From: an uncultured Oscillospiraceae bacterium
GTDB taxonomy: Bacteria; Bacillota; Clostridia; Oscillospirales; Acutalibacteraceae
DNA length: 6,121 nucleotides
Assembly: GCA_905198295.1 (NCBI GenBank)
Contig: CAJKBW010000127.1
Span: 1-6,121, forward strand
Direction of reading: 5' to 3'
The number at the start of each line of letters is the position of its first letter. Positions within the stretch are counted from its first letter, which is position 1. The notes beneath the pieces were generated by a model, which had not been told where the DNA came from, did no database searches, and was given only the letters and a program-made list of their open reading frames with translations. The translations under genes were made by a program, and so were the position numbers. This document shows positions 1-6,121 of the stretch, piece after piece.

Positions 1-1
1 T

Positions 2-181
2 TCCACAAGATACAATTATATTTACGGTGTAGCGGTTCCTGAATCGGAAATTCCCCAATGTATTGCACTGATTCGTGGAAACAAGGCGTTCAGGCAGCTC
101 AAGATACGGTTGTATGGTGTATATACCGAAAAAGGTAGGCTTTGCGCAACCGAGTATCTGCCAAAAGAAATTTATTCCTGA
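2..181 (+). CDS. C-terminal fragment of an unidentified plus-strand protein
   Basis: The frame is open from the left edge and ends with TGA at 179-181, followed immediately in frame by TAG, so 59 residues are visible and the start lies outside the window. The fragment reads like real protein: mixed hydrophobic and charged residues, several aromatic ones (YNYIYG near the start, RLYGVYTEKG in the middle) and a basic patch around RGNKAFRQLKIR, ending LPKEIYS. I do not recognise a family and assign no function. It is the only plus-strand gene I accept and it converges on the minus-strand tail operon, with the two separated by a shared terminator. It could be a phage gene from another module or a host gene flanking a prophage. 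An overlapping plus-strand frame from about 75 to 266 has a composition unlike a folded protein and is judged a shadow of this one. Confidence 0.55.
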   Translation, partial: STRYNYIYGVAVPESEIPQCIALIRGNKAFRQLKIRLYGVYTEKGRLCATEYLPKEIYS

Positions 182-332
182 TAGCGTGAAAAAGGCGGTG
201 CGCCCAAGGTGGCAGGACAGAAATTGCCTGGACAGATTTCCGCTGTCTGCTGACTTGTGCGTTTAGATTTTATTGCCGAGGATGTGGAAAAATCCGATTG
301 GTGCCGCTGCCGGATGGTCTTGCCTTATCCCA
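182..332. other. Intergenic stretch between convergent genes
   Basis: No convincing gene is seen here on either strand. The stretch contains a repeated GGACAG (215-220 and 230-235) and a weak imperfect hairpin: GACAG at 231-235 can pair with CTGTC at 243-247, or GCAGGACAG at 212-220 can pair, with one bulge, with CTGTCTGC at 243-250. No T-run follows directly, so I do not call it a terminator. I see no clear promoter, tRNA or attachment site. Confidence 0.5.
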
Positions 333-374
333 CGCAAAACAACACCCGCCGAAAACGGCGGGTGTTGTTTTGCG
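333..374. terminator. Perfect 19-bp palindromic terminator, probably bidirectional
   Basis: The arms at 333-351 and 356-374 are exact reverse complements of 19 bases around an AAAA loop (352-355). The inner part is a GC-rich CCCGCCG/CGGCGGG core. The outer part is AT-rich, so on both strands the GC core is followed by a T-rich TGTTGTTTT tract, as expected of an intrinsic terminator working both ways. It begins 26 bases beyond the stop codon of the last tail gene on the minus strand and lies about 150 bases after the plus-strand gene. This placement between convergent genes fits a shared terminator. Confidence 0.9.
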
Positions 375-400
375 ATACAGAGCTGCCACAATTGTATGGC

Positions 401-628
401 TCAGGATTCCGTTGTTTCCAGCGTGTTGAGCATATGGCGTACCTCTTCGCGTTTGGTCAGGATAGAACGGTATTTCTCCTCGACCGGCTGGCCGAGATAA
501 GCGCACTCCGCAATTTTTGCAGCCACATAGTCGGTCTGCATCAGATAGGTGCGGTAGTAGGTGATCCGGGTGTCCGCAGTATCGCCGTGACGCTCCAGAT
601 ACCATTCCAGCGGCGGCATGGTGAACAT
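401..628 (-). CDS. Small post-fibre tail protein, possible tail-fibre assembly factor
   Basis: This is a 75-residue protein and the last gene of the tail operon. I start it at the ATG at 626-628, because a strong GGGGAGG site lies at 637-643, eight bases upstream, and the ATG overlaps the fibre stop as TAATG. A GTG at 635-637 would add three residues but falls on the ribosome site itself. Near the N-terminus is MPPLEWYLERHGD, which is common in small proteins at this place in Firmicutes siphophages. The rest looks helical: a YYRTYLMQTDYVAAKIAE segment, then EEKYRSILTKREEVRHMLNTLE. The order R/Y..L..TDY..AKI.E followed by YR..L..R...R..L..LE recalls the small tail-fibre assembly chaperones encoded just after fibre genes. 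That family link is inference from the pattern. It does not resemble XkdX. There is no signal peptide or membrane segment. That the gene is real is likely; its function is uncertain. Confidence 0.82.
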   Translation of the reverse strand: MFTMPPLEWYLERHGDTADTRITYYRTYLMQTDYVAAKIAECAYLGQPVEEKYRSILTKREEVRHMLNTLETTES

Positions 629-3096
629 TATTTCCACCTCCCCACGGCGATATAGCGTACATATACCCAGCAGCCGGAATAAGCCCTTGGCCGGACCGGC
701 ACAAACCCTCCGGGCTGTGAAGCGCTGGTGTTTGTCATTCCTTCAATAAAAAAGGCTCCGTCCAACATGGCTGGCATCACGGTCAGCGCGGGTGTAGCGG
801 TAAACACATGGGCGAAGCCAGACAATGTACAACTCTTTCCTTCAAACATACTGCCCCAGGGAGTGGAAATATCGATTGATCCGAAATCCTGAATTCCCCA
901 GCAGATCAGCAGACCGCTGGCGAATTTTGCGTAGCCGCGCGTCGGCGTTCCGCCCACAATGGTGGCCTGCGCGTCAACGTATGCTCGATCTGCAAGATTC
1001 GAGAGGTCTTTCCAATCCGCGGCAGAATAATTTTTAAAGAGATTATCCTTGTCCACTTTTTCCAGAGCGGTCAGACAGCGCCACCGCACAGGAAGGGTAT
1101 CGGGCTGATCCGTATGGTAAAACTGCGTTTGCAGCACCTTATCCTCTTTCAACAGCTCCTGTGCGGCAAGCAGGTTGCCCTCGGCATCGGGATATACACC
1201 GGAATAGATGTTCAGGCCGGCACTCTTCTGCGAGGAGAGGTTGAGGGTGCCGTCGGCCTTGCCCGAGGCATCTCCGCCATAAAAAGCGGCGGTTCCCTTA
1301 ACGATTAGGTCGGCAAAATTTCCGGCGACGGCGTTGATACCGACTCCCTTTTCCCGAACGGTAAGCAGCGCCGAGTAGCGGGGAACCATATCGGTGATCT
1401 CGCTGTCGGACATCTGGAAAACGGTATGTGCCAGCGCGTCCTCGCAGGCGATTTTTATCGGATAAGAAACCGATTCTGCGGCGGCGATGACCGTGGTTAT
1501 CGTGTACTCGCGGACGCCGCTATCTGCACTGCCGCCGTTGACCGTGGCCACCAGGGCAGAGGTGTCCTTGTTGAAAATGCGGAATACGGCATCAAACAGC
1601 GCCGCCGGGAGTGAACTGCTCTGCGACAGTTTCCAGGAAAGCATATACTGCGCCGGGTCACGGTCAACCACCACGTCGGAAAGCATCGGCGGATTATAAT
1701 AATGCAGATCGATGGTGTCGGATACGGTCTCGCTGACCGTACCATAAGAGGTGACGGCGGTCACCTTAAACTGAATTGTCTGCTTGGCATCGATGCTTCT
1801 GACGGGATAGGTATACGTCGGAGCGGTCAGTCCGATCGCGGCGACGGACCAGGCCCCCTTGTTGATGGATGTCTGTACCGTATAGGTGATACCAGTGCTT
1901 GTATTGGTGTTCTGATCGACAGCCGGATTCCAGACGAGAGTGATCGGCTTGCGGTTTATTACGTAGTAGTCCTGCCCGCCGACGGGATATGTGCCGGTGA
2001 TGGCGGTGATCTGCGGCTGACTGGGCGGAACCCTCAGGTTTACCGGAATCCCGACCGAAGAAGCGACTGTCGAACCATAGATGTTTTTGGTATTCAGAAG
2101 CAGGGTGAGCGGCTGATTATAGCCGGATTGTTTTGTATAGGTCTGCAGGTCGGAAAACCGGATATACGGCCCGGCGGGATAATCACCGGAACGCCAGATG
2201 GACACCCGGATATTTTTATCACTGCCTATAGATTCGCCGTTATGAACGGTTACGCCGGCGGCACTCAGCGAATAGGTGAGCGTCGGATTGCCGTTGAGGT
2301 TGGAGCCTTCGGTGCGCGTGAGATCGATGTATGCCGATTCATAGTGGATACTGCTGTCTGACGACAGCGAGGCGGGGGTGAGCTTGTTCATGGTGAGGGT
2401 GTTGGACTGCTTATAGCTGCCGCAGGAGGAGAGACTATCCCGGCAATACACGCGGAAAAACATATTTTCGCCGGGGGTGATTTTCAGCGGGGAAACGGTG
2501 AAGGAGCGGCTGGCAGTGTCGTTTTTCCAGTTGCCCTGCGATATGCCGTTTTTGAACCACTCCGCCCGGTAATAGATGGTGTCATTATCCGCATCGGATG
2601 CCGCACTCCAGCTGCAGGAGACAGATGCGGCGTTTTCCGGAAGAATAATGGCACTGCTGGTTTTGTTGAACTGCGCAACGGCACTGGACGGCCAGTAGGG
2701 AGCGGAGTTCCCTTTTTTGATATAGACAGTGCCGGAATAGCTGGTCGTGCGTGCACCGCTGTTGGTATCCATATAAATGGTGGCGGAAAACGAAGTGCTT
2801 GCGGCGCTTTGGCTGATGGTGTGCCAGCCGAAATCATAGGTATAGGGGGTGGACCACTGACTGGGGGAGTTATTCTTTACGGTTACCCAGTCAGTGGTCA
2901 GTCCCGGGAACCCGATGCGGGCGCGGATGTTATAGCCAAAATAGTTCAGCCCGTTCACCGCGGATACGCTGAGGATTACCCGCACAGCAACATTGGTGGG
3001 TGTACGGTCTTCGGTCTCATATGTGGCCGATATGTAGATCGGCGGCTGTTCGTCTGTCCATCTGGTGGACGACAGCAGTGTTCCTGATGTTTCCAT
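628..3096 (-). CDS. Large tail fibre with gp53-like C-terminal tip (host recognition)
   Basis: This 822-residue structural protein probably contacts the host cell surface at the tail tip. The ATG at 3094-3096 follows AGGAGG by six bases. Residues 1-125 form a beta-rich N-terminal part. Residues about 130-235, 355-460 and 465-570 look like Ig or fibronectin type III domains, with proline and NSAPYWP- or PPSQPQI-type linkers and conserved Trp and Tyr; 240-355 is another beta-rich unit. Around 570-607 is the motif REKGVGINAV...G.AAFYGG, which in streptococcal and clostridial siphophage fibres (DUF859-like) marks the move from stalk to collar. Residues 680-710 look helical and may trimerise. The end (about 719-822) has GYAKFASGLLICWG and finishes YVRYIAVGRWK, the typical outline of gp53-like tail-fibre C-terminal domains. 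No enzymatic motif, signal peptide or membrane segment is seen. It sits directly after the hub gene, as receptor-binding fibres usually do. The structural role is well supported; the receptor is unknown. Confidence 0.88.
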   Translation of the reverse strand: METSGTLLSSTRWTDEQPPIYISATYETEDRTPTNVAVRVILSVSAVNGLNYFGYNIRARIGFPGLTTDWVTVKNNSPSQWSTPYTYDFGWHTISQSAASTSFSATIYMDTNSGARTTSYSGTVYIKKGNSAPYWPSSAVAQFNKTSSAIILPENAASVSCSWSAASDADNDTIYYRAEWFKNGISQGNWKNDTASRSFTVSPLKITPGENMFFRVYCRDSLSSCGSYKQSNTLTMNKLTPASLSSDSSIHYESAYIDLTRTEGSNLNGNPTLTYSLSAAGVTVHNGESIGSDKNIRVSIWRSGDYPAGPYIRFSDLQTYTKQSGYNQPLTLLLNTKNIYGSTVASSVGIPVNLRVPPSQPQITAITGTYPVGGQDYYVINRKPITLVWNPAVDQNTNTSTGITYTVQTSINKGAWSVAAIGLTAPTYTYPVRSIDAKQTIQFKVTAVTSYGTVSETVSDTIDLHYYNPPMLSDVVVDRDPAQYMLSWKLSQSSSLPAALFDAVFRIFNKDTSALVATVNGGSADSGVREYTITTVIAAAESVSYPIKIACEDALAHTVFQMSDSEITDMVPRYSALLTVREKGVGINAVAGNFADLIVKGTAAFYGGDASGKADGTLNLSSQKSAGLNIYSGVYPDAEGNLLAAQELLKEDKVLQTQFYHTDQPDTLPVRWRCLTALEKVDKDNLFKNYSAADWKDLSNLADRAYVDAQATIVGGTPTRGYAKFASGLLICWGIQDFGSIDISTPWGSMFEGKSCTLSGFAHVFTATPALTVMPAMLDGAFFIEGMTNTSASQPGGFVPVRPRAYSGCWVYVRYIAVGRWK
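637..643 (-). promoter_or_regulatory. Shine-Dalgarno site inside the fibre gene's last codons
   Basis: GGGGAGG on the minus strand is read as part of the fibre's final Val-Gly-Arg-Trp-Lys codons (GTG GGG AGG TGG AAA TAA). It lies eight bases before the ATG at 626-628, which overlaps the fibre stop as TAATG. This decides the start of the downstream 75-residue protein and suggests that it is translated by ribosomes finishing the fibre. Confidence 0.8.
2852..2899. repeat. Perfect 14-bp inverted repeat inside the fibre gene
   Basis: GACCACTGACTGGG at 2852-2865 is the exact reverse complement of 2886-2899, with a 20-base spacer. It falls in fibre codons 66-82, where the arms encode TTDWV and PSQWS. 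In the mRNA it could form a stable hairpin about 200 bases after the start codon. No T-run follows, so it is not a typical terminator. Its function, if any, is unknown. Confidence 0.7.
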
Positions 3097-3098
3097 GA

Positions 3099-5078
3099 TT
3101 AACCTCCTGTGATCACAAAGTCGACGCCGGTATTGCCGGCTTCGCCCGATTTGCGCTGCAGCTGAATTTTGTCGTACACAATGGCATTCGCGACCTCCAG
3201 CGTGGAATTCACCCGCAGGTCAGTCGATGTGAGCGGTTCTGCCGCCAGCGTTCCGTCATCCATATACCGAAAGTTCTGTACAAGACTGGAGAGGACCGCG
3301 GTGTTTTTATCCAGAAACTCCAGACAGGCCGTATAGCGGTCTTTTTCATTTGAGGTGTTGGCGGATAGCCGGACACCGGAAAGGGGCGAGTCATTTGAAT
3401 CGCCAAAATACTGTGCCAGGATGGTTTCGCCCTTAAGCTCGGTACAGCCCTGACCGGAGCGGCTTTTGATGGTGCCGTTGTCCAGGTCGATATCAATGGT
3501 TCCATCCTGGGATTGTATATGGCCGGTTTTCAGCAGATCTGTCATAATCTGTCGTGCGATGATACTGCCGTCCGCCGATATGCCGACGGTCGCCACACCA
3601 TCGATGACCGATATGAAATTCTGCCCGTCAAATGACCATTTGCAGGTTGGCTCCAGGTCTTTGTCCGGATCGGTGTCCTGAATGATGAATTCGCGGATGG
3701 CCCCTGTGTTCTCATCACGGACTTCCTTGACGTAAAATCCCAGGGAATTGACCACGGCGGACAGTTTCAGCTGGAGCATATCATCGATCGTCTCGATGCG
3801 GTTGTCCATCTCCTGCACGGTGTGTATGGAGGCTTCGGTGAGCTTCCTGCTGGAGGCGGTGGTCTGCCGGCTGACTTCGGCCGGCTGCCCCTTGGCGGAG
3901 ATCGAGCTGCTGCCGCGGAACTTAAACACATGATTGGTGATAATGGAGTCTACCCGTTTGCCTTCGGCATTGAGATCCTTGTGCCGGACGGCATCGCCGG
4001 CCTGAATAGACGGGTCGCCGATGATGCCGGCAGAATAGTTGATGTAAGGGGTTTGCAGATACATCGTGTAAATCCGCTGGGCGGCATCGGACAACTGTTC
4101 TTCAGTAAGGAGCAGAGGGTTGCTGTCAACGGTGATTATGTAATCCGCAGCAGCCGTTTCACCGGCCGGCTCTTCGCCGTCCTGCGGGGTGGCCTGGCTG
4201 ACGGCGGGGAGCGACAGAGCGTTCCCGTATGCGTCTTTGACGGTTACGCCGTTGATCTGAATCAGCCGGTCGGAATAGGTGAAGCCCGTCAGACGGGTGT
4301 CCTGTGTCGTTTCGACAAAGCTGCCATCAGGCGTGTCCGGCTGAATGACGGCGTGCTGGAAGAATTCCAGCATCCCGTCGCGGCCAAACCGTGCATTCAT
4401 GCCGAAAGCGGCGGCGCAATAGCCAATGAAGTCTCGACAGGTCATATCGTCGGCCATCGTCTCGGTGTTCAGCGGCGTATCGAATGTGTTCAGAAGCTTT
4501 TGGGTGGAAGGCCGGATCGTAAAGTGATGCCTGGCGGCAATCGCCGCGGCCAGATCCCGGCCGGTGGTGAGTGCCGTGGTGATCAGGTTTTTGACCGGGG
4601 TGTTGAGCTGAACCATGCGGTCCAGACAGTTCAACGGAATAGTGGACAGCTTTTTCCCGTCCTCCTGCACGAAGAATTCGCCCAAGGGAATATCCTCCCA
4701 TTGCCGGTTTTCCTCATCCTTTTCGTCTGGGTTCAGCAGCAGCCCGACCCAGGCCAGAACTTGCGCATTCGCAAAAGATATATTGTCGTACCGCCGGTCG
4801 GTGTTTTCCAGTGCGAACGACAGGCTGTTGGAATAGGTGGCGCCCACATCCAGCGTGTCGGATGCGATGGAGGCCTCTTCAAAGGAAAAGGAACCCAGCG
4901 TCACATCGGCCTCGGTGAGTTCAAGGAGAGCGGATGCCGGGGTATTGTCGGAGGTGTTGTCCCCGGTCAGCAAGGAAGTGCTGTGTTCGGTGTCCGGAAG
5001 GATTTTCAGTTTCAGCCGCCAGGTGCGTGCGCAGTCCTTTACGGCGGATTTATATTCAGCAGAGGTGCTCACAGACAT
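3099..5078 (-). CDS. Tail-tip hub protein (Tal-like, no lytic domain)
   Basis: This 659-residue protein likely forms the hub at the distal end of the tail, where the fibre attaches. The ATG at 5076-5078 lies eight bases after GGGGGGAG (5087-5094). Residues about 60-160 contain SFEEASIASDTLDVGATYSNSLSFAL, NISFANAQVLAWVGLLL and EDIPLGEFFVQEDGKKLSTIPLNCLDRMVQL (shown in parts), the typical first hub domain of Firmicutes siphophage tail proteins. Residues 170-285 and 314-395 continue the hub, including NPLLLTEEQL and GDPSIQAGDAV. Residues 291-312, rich in Ala, Glu and Pro, look like a loop insertion. Residues 400-445 look like a helical or coiled-coil connector. Residues 446-540 hold GFYVKE, WSFDGQNF and ARQIMTDLLKTGHI followed by DGTIDIDLDNGTI, a pattern common in phage minor structural proteins. 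The C-terminus is a beta-rich tail, with no cysteine or zinc peptidase or lysozyme domain seen. A role as hub is well supported by content and gene order. Confidence 0.85.
   Translation of the reverse strand: MSVSTSAEYKSAVKDCARTWRLKLKILPDTEHSTSLLTGDNTSDNTPASALLELTEADVTLGSFSFEEASIASDTLDVGATYSNSLSFALENTDRRYDNISFANAQVLAWVGLLLNPDEKDEENRQWEDIPLGEFFVQEDGKKLSTIPLNCLDRMVQLNTPVKNLITTALTTGRDLAAAIAARHHFTIRPSTQKLLNTFDTPLNTETMADDMTCRDFIGYCAAAFGMNARFGRDGMLEFFQHAVIQPDTPDGSFVETTQDTRLTGFTYSDRLIQINGVTVKDAYGNALSLPAVSQATPQDGEEPAGETAAADYIITVDSNPLLLTEEQLSDAAQRIYTMYLQTPYINYSAGIIGDPSIQAGDAVRHKDLNAEGKRVDSIITNHVFKFRGSSSISAKGQPAEVSRQTTASSRKLTEASIHTVQEMDNRIETIDDMLQLKLSAVVNSLGFYVKEVRDENTGAIREFIIQDTDPDKDLEPTCKWSFDGQNFISVIDGVATVGISADGSIIARQIMTDLLKTGHIQSQDGTIDIDLDNGTIKSRSGQGCTELKGETILAQYFGDSNDSPLSGVRLSANTSNEKDRYTACLEFLDKNTAVLSSLVQNFRYMDDGTLAAEPLTSTDLRVNSTLEVANAIVYDKIQLQRKSGEAGNTGVDFVITGG
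3103..3108 (-). promoter_or_regulatory. Shine-Dalgarno site inside the hub gene's last codons
   Basis: AGGAGG on the minus strand overlaps the hub's terminal Gly-Gly codons (ACA GGA GGT TAA). It lies six bases before the fibre ATG at 3094-3096. The hub stop and the fibre start are only two bases apart, so the two genes are likely coupled in translation. Confidence 0.8.
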
Positions 5079-5094
5079 AGTTTTTTCTCCCCCC

Positions 5095-5508
5095 TTAATA
5101 CTCGATCAGGGTGAACGAAATATCCCACAGGCTGCCTTCGCGTTCAACGGTATTGTCCAGCCGCACCAGCGAACAGGAGCGGCTCTGCACAAACATGTAT
5201 GCGGTGGTATACAGGCCCTGCGTGGGATCGTAGGCTTCGTCGGTCGGATCGATGGTGGGGTCGAAAAATTTCACTTTGACCTTATTCGGCTTGCTCGCGA
5301 GCAGCACCGTGGTGGCGTCCGCACCGCCGACCCGCCAGGACAGGTTGATTTTTCTGACAAACTCTCTCACCCGGTTGCGAATCTGTACACCGCTCTCCGA
5401 CACGGAGGAATCCGAAGAATCCAGATCATCCAGCGGAATTTCATACGTGAGCGGCGCAGGCATAAGCACATCATCGATCTCAATGAGGCGAATGGAATTG
5501 TCTTGCAT
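5095..5508 (-). CDS. DUF6711-like tail protein in the distal-tail position
   Basis: This 137-residue protein lies between the tape measure and the hub. The ATG at 5506-5508 follows AGGGAGG (5517-5523) by eight bases. Early residues include IEIDDVLMPAPLTYEIPLDDL, in two parts a short beta start and a linker. Then comes a serine- and acid-rich stretch (DSSDSSVSESG). The core reads KINLSWRVGG..ATTVLLASKPNKVKVKFFDP, then TTAYMFVQSRS and finally LWDISFTLIEY. A Trp in the first core strand, an F.DP motif, a Y..V..RS strand and a W.DI.F.LIE ending match what I recall of DUF6711, a family found after tape-measure genes in Gram-positive siphophages. From position it may do the job of a distal tail (Dit) ring linking tube and hub; this is inference. 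The hub gene follows after 16 bases. The family name is moderately sure, the coding call very sure. Confidence 0.85.
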   Translation of the reverse strand: MQDNSIRLIEIDDVLMPAPLTYEIPLDDLDSSDSSVSESGVQIRNRVREFVRKINLSWRVGGADATTVLLASKPNKVKVKFFDPTIDPTDEAYDPTQGLYTTAYMFVQSRSCSLVRLDNTVEREGSLWDISFTLIEY

Positions 5509-5547
5509 ATAGGTAACCTCCCTGTTATAATTGAAATGGAATTCTCA

Positions 5548-6121
5548 TTAAGCGTACACGCCGTTGGTTTTCAGGAGGCGGCGCTGCTGGCTTTTGGTGA
5601 TGTATTCGTCGAGCTGTTCGTTGCCGATGAATACTTTTACTACCGAGTTGGATCCGCCTTTTCCCAGGGCAGAGGATACCGCGCTATACACGCCGGCCGA
5701 TACGGATTCGACAATCTGGTCGTTATTCATAACAGCGTTTCGACCACCGATGGTTCCGACCAGTTCCGGTCCAGCTTCACGGGCAATGAACATTTGGCCT
5801 TGGGTGGGGAATCCACCTTGCGCAAAAGTGGGCGGCGCAGCGGGAGCGGGAATATTGGGGATATCATCAATTAGCGGAATTTTGTTAATGCCGTTAATAA
5901 TGTCATTAAGGGAATTCGTCATCCAACTGGTTAAGCGGCCGATAACGCCGACAACACTGTTGGCCATGTTTTTCATACCCTGAGGGATATCTTTCCATAG
6001 TTTTTCAAAATCGCTGCGAATCCCTTTCAGCAGATCCCCGGCATCGTTTTTGGTATTTTTCCACAAGCTCGTGTTTCCGGCATCTACCTGACTGCGCATA
6101 TCAGAAAAACGAGTTTTTATT
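5548..6121 (-). CDS. Tape-measure protein, C-terminal 190 residues (5' end outside window)
   Basis: The frame is open to the right edge, reading IKTRFSDMRSQ before the first internal ATG at 6097-6099, so that ATG is not the true start and the gene continues beyond the window. The family spans the tail tube lumen, sets tail length and leaves the tail during infection. Visible residues 1-50 are charged and helical (KNTKNDAGDLLKGIRSDFEKLWKDI). Residues 50-80 hold a hydrophobic helix with Asn (MANSVVGVIGRLTSWM, LNDIINGINKI). A proline-rich hinge (DIPNIPAPAAPP) leads to the hallmark C-terminal block at about 98-148: FAQGGFPTQGQMFIAREAGP, ELVGTIGGRNAV, NNDQIVESVSAGVYSAV. The last 30 residues are mixed and end KTNGVYA. 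The 137-residue gene follows after 39 bases. The identity rests on the GGFP..GQ.FIA.EAGPELVG motif, which is very typical of siphophage tape measures. Confidence 0.92.
   Translation of the reverse strand, partial: IKTRFSDMRSQVDAGNTSLWKNTKNDAGDLLKGIRSDFEKLWKDIPQGMKNMANSVVGVIGRLTSWMTNSLNDIINGINKIPLIDDIPNIPAPAAPPTFAQGGFPTQGQMFIAREAGPELVGTIGGRNAVMNNDQIVESVSAGVYSAVSSALGKGGSNSVVKVFIGNEQLDEYITKSQQRRLLKTNGVYA

Noticed and set aside
1..9. TTCCACAAG at the left edge is repeated at 6059-6067
   Set aside because: Nine bases is within chance for 6 kb, and the second copy is inside tape-measure coding sequence, so it is not taken as an attachment site or terminal repeat.
75..266. Plus-strand frame of 63 codons starting with ATG at 75
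   Set aside because: It overlaps the more protein-like frame that is open from the left edge to 181. Its composition, rich in Arg, Cys and Lys, looks random.
635..637. GTG as an alternative start for the small post-fibre protein
   Set aside because: It overlaps the Shine-Dalgarno site, while the ATG at 626-628 has ideal spacing and forms the common TAATG overlap.
270..704. Minus-strand open frame of 144 codons overlapping the fibre end, the 75-residue gene and the terminator
   Set aside because: It reads through the terminator hairpin and competes with the better-supported 75-residue gene, which has a strong ribosome site and a tail-protein-like sequence.
1702..2361. Plus-strand open frame of 219 codons antisense to the fibre gene
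   Set aside because: It is antisense to Ig-like domains of the fibre, is rich in Gly, Asp and Arg with no motif, and is explained by the codon bias of the fibre.
3822..5114. Plus-strand open frame of 430 codons antisense to the hub gene
   Set aside because: It lies fully opposite a well-supported tail gene. Its translation is rich in Gly, Arg and Val with no recognisable motif, and it reads as a shadow of the hub's codon pattern.
4837..5874. Plus-strand open frame of 345 codons antisense to the tape measure, the 137-residue gene and the start of the hub
   Set aside because: It runs across three real genes and their intergenic spaces, has low-complexity serine-rich and arginine-rich composition, and shows no family features.

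Overview
The window is the 3' end of a siphophage-type tail module, either a prophage or a free phage, read entirely on the minus strand. Ahead of it, at the left edge, lies the tail end of an unrelated plus-strand gene. Purine-rich Shine-Dalgarno sites (AGGAGG, GGGAGG, GGGGAGG) 6-8 bases before each start, intermediate-to-high GC, and the style of the tail proteins point to a Firmicutes host, most likely a gut-type Clostridia member. No gene in the window fixes the species, and phage versus prophage cannot be decided from the sequence.

Layout in transcription order, right to left. (1) The C-terminal 190 residues of a tape-measure protein run off the right edge. (2) A 137-residue protein resembling the DUF6711 family sits where a distal tail protein would be expected. 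(3) A 659-residue tail-tip hub (Tal-like) follows. (4) An 822-residue tail fibre is built of Ig/fibronectin-like beta domains and ends in a gp53-like C-terminal tip. (5) A 75-residue protein looks like a small tail-fibre assembly factor. (6) A perfect 19-bp palindromic, probably bidirectional, terminator closes the operon. To its left is a short intergenic stretch, then the 59 visible C-terminal residues of an unidentified plus-strand gene that converges on the same terminator.

The five minus-strand genes are closely packed (gaps of 39, 16 and 2 bases, then a 1-base TAATG overlap). No promoter is seen between them, so they are probably one late transcript started beyond the right edge. In the last two junctions the Shine-Dalgarno sequence lies inside the final codons of the upstream gene, which suggests translational coupling of hub, fibre and small protein. 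Functionally the set builds the distal tail: the tape measure sets tail length, the 137-residue protein and hub form the tip, the fibre recognises the host surface, and the last small protein may help the fibre fold or attach.

I see no RNA genes, CRISPR, insertion sequences, integrase, lysis genes or defence genes. The long plus-strand open frames that lie antisense to the tail genes look like shadows. I do not see a convincing new biological system. The points most worth a second look are the small post-fibre protein, a 14-bp perfect inverted repeat inside the fibre gene, and the unidentified convergent gene.
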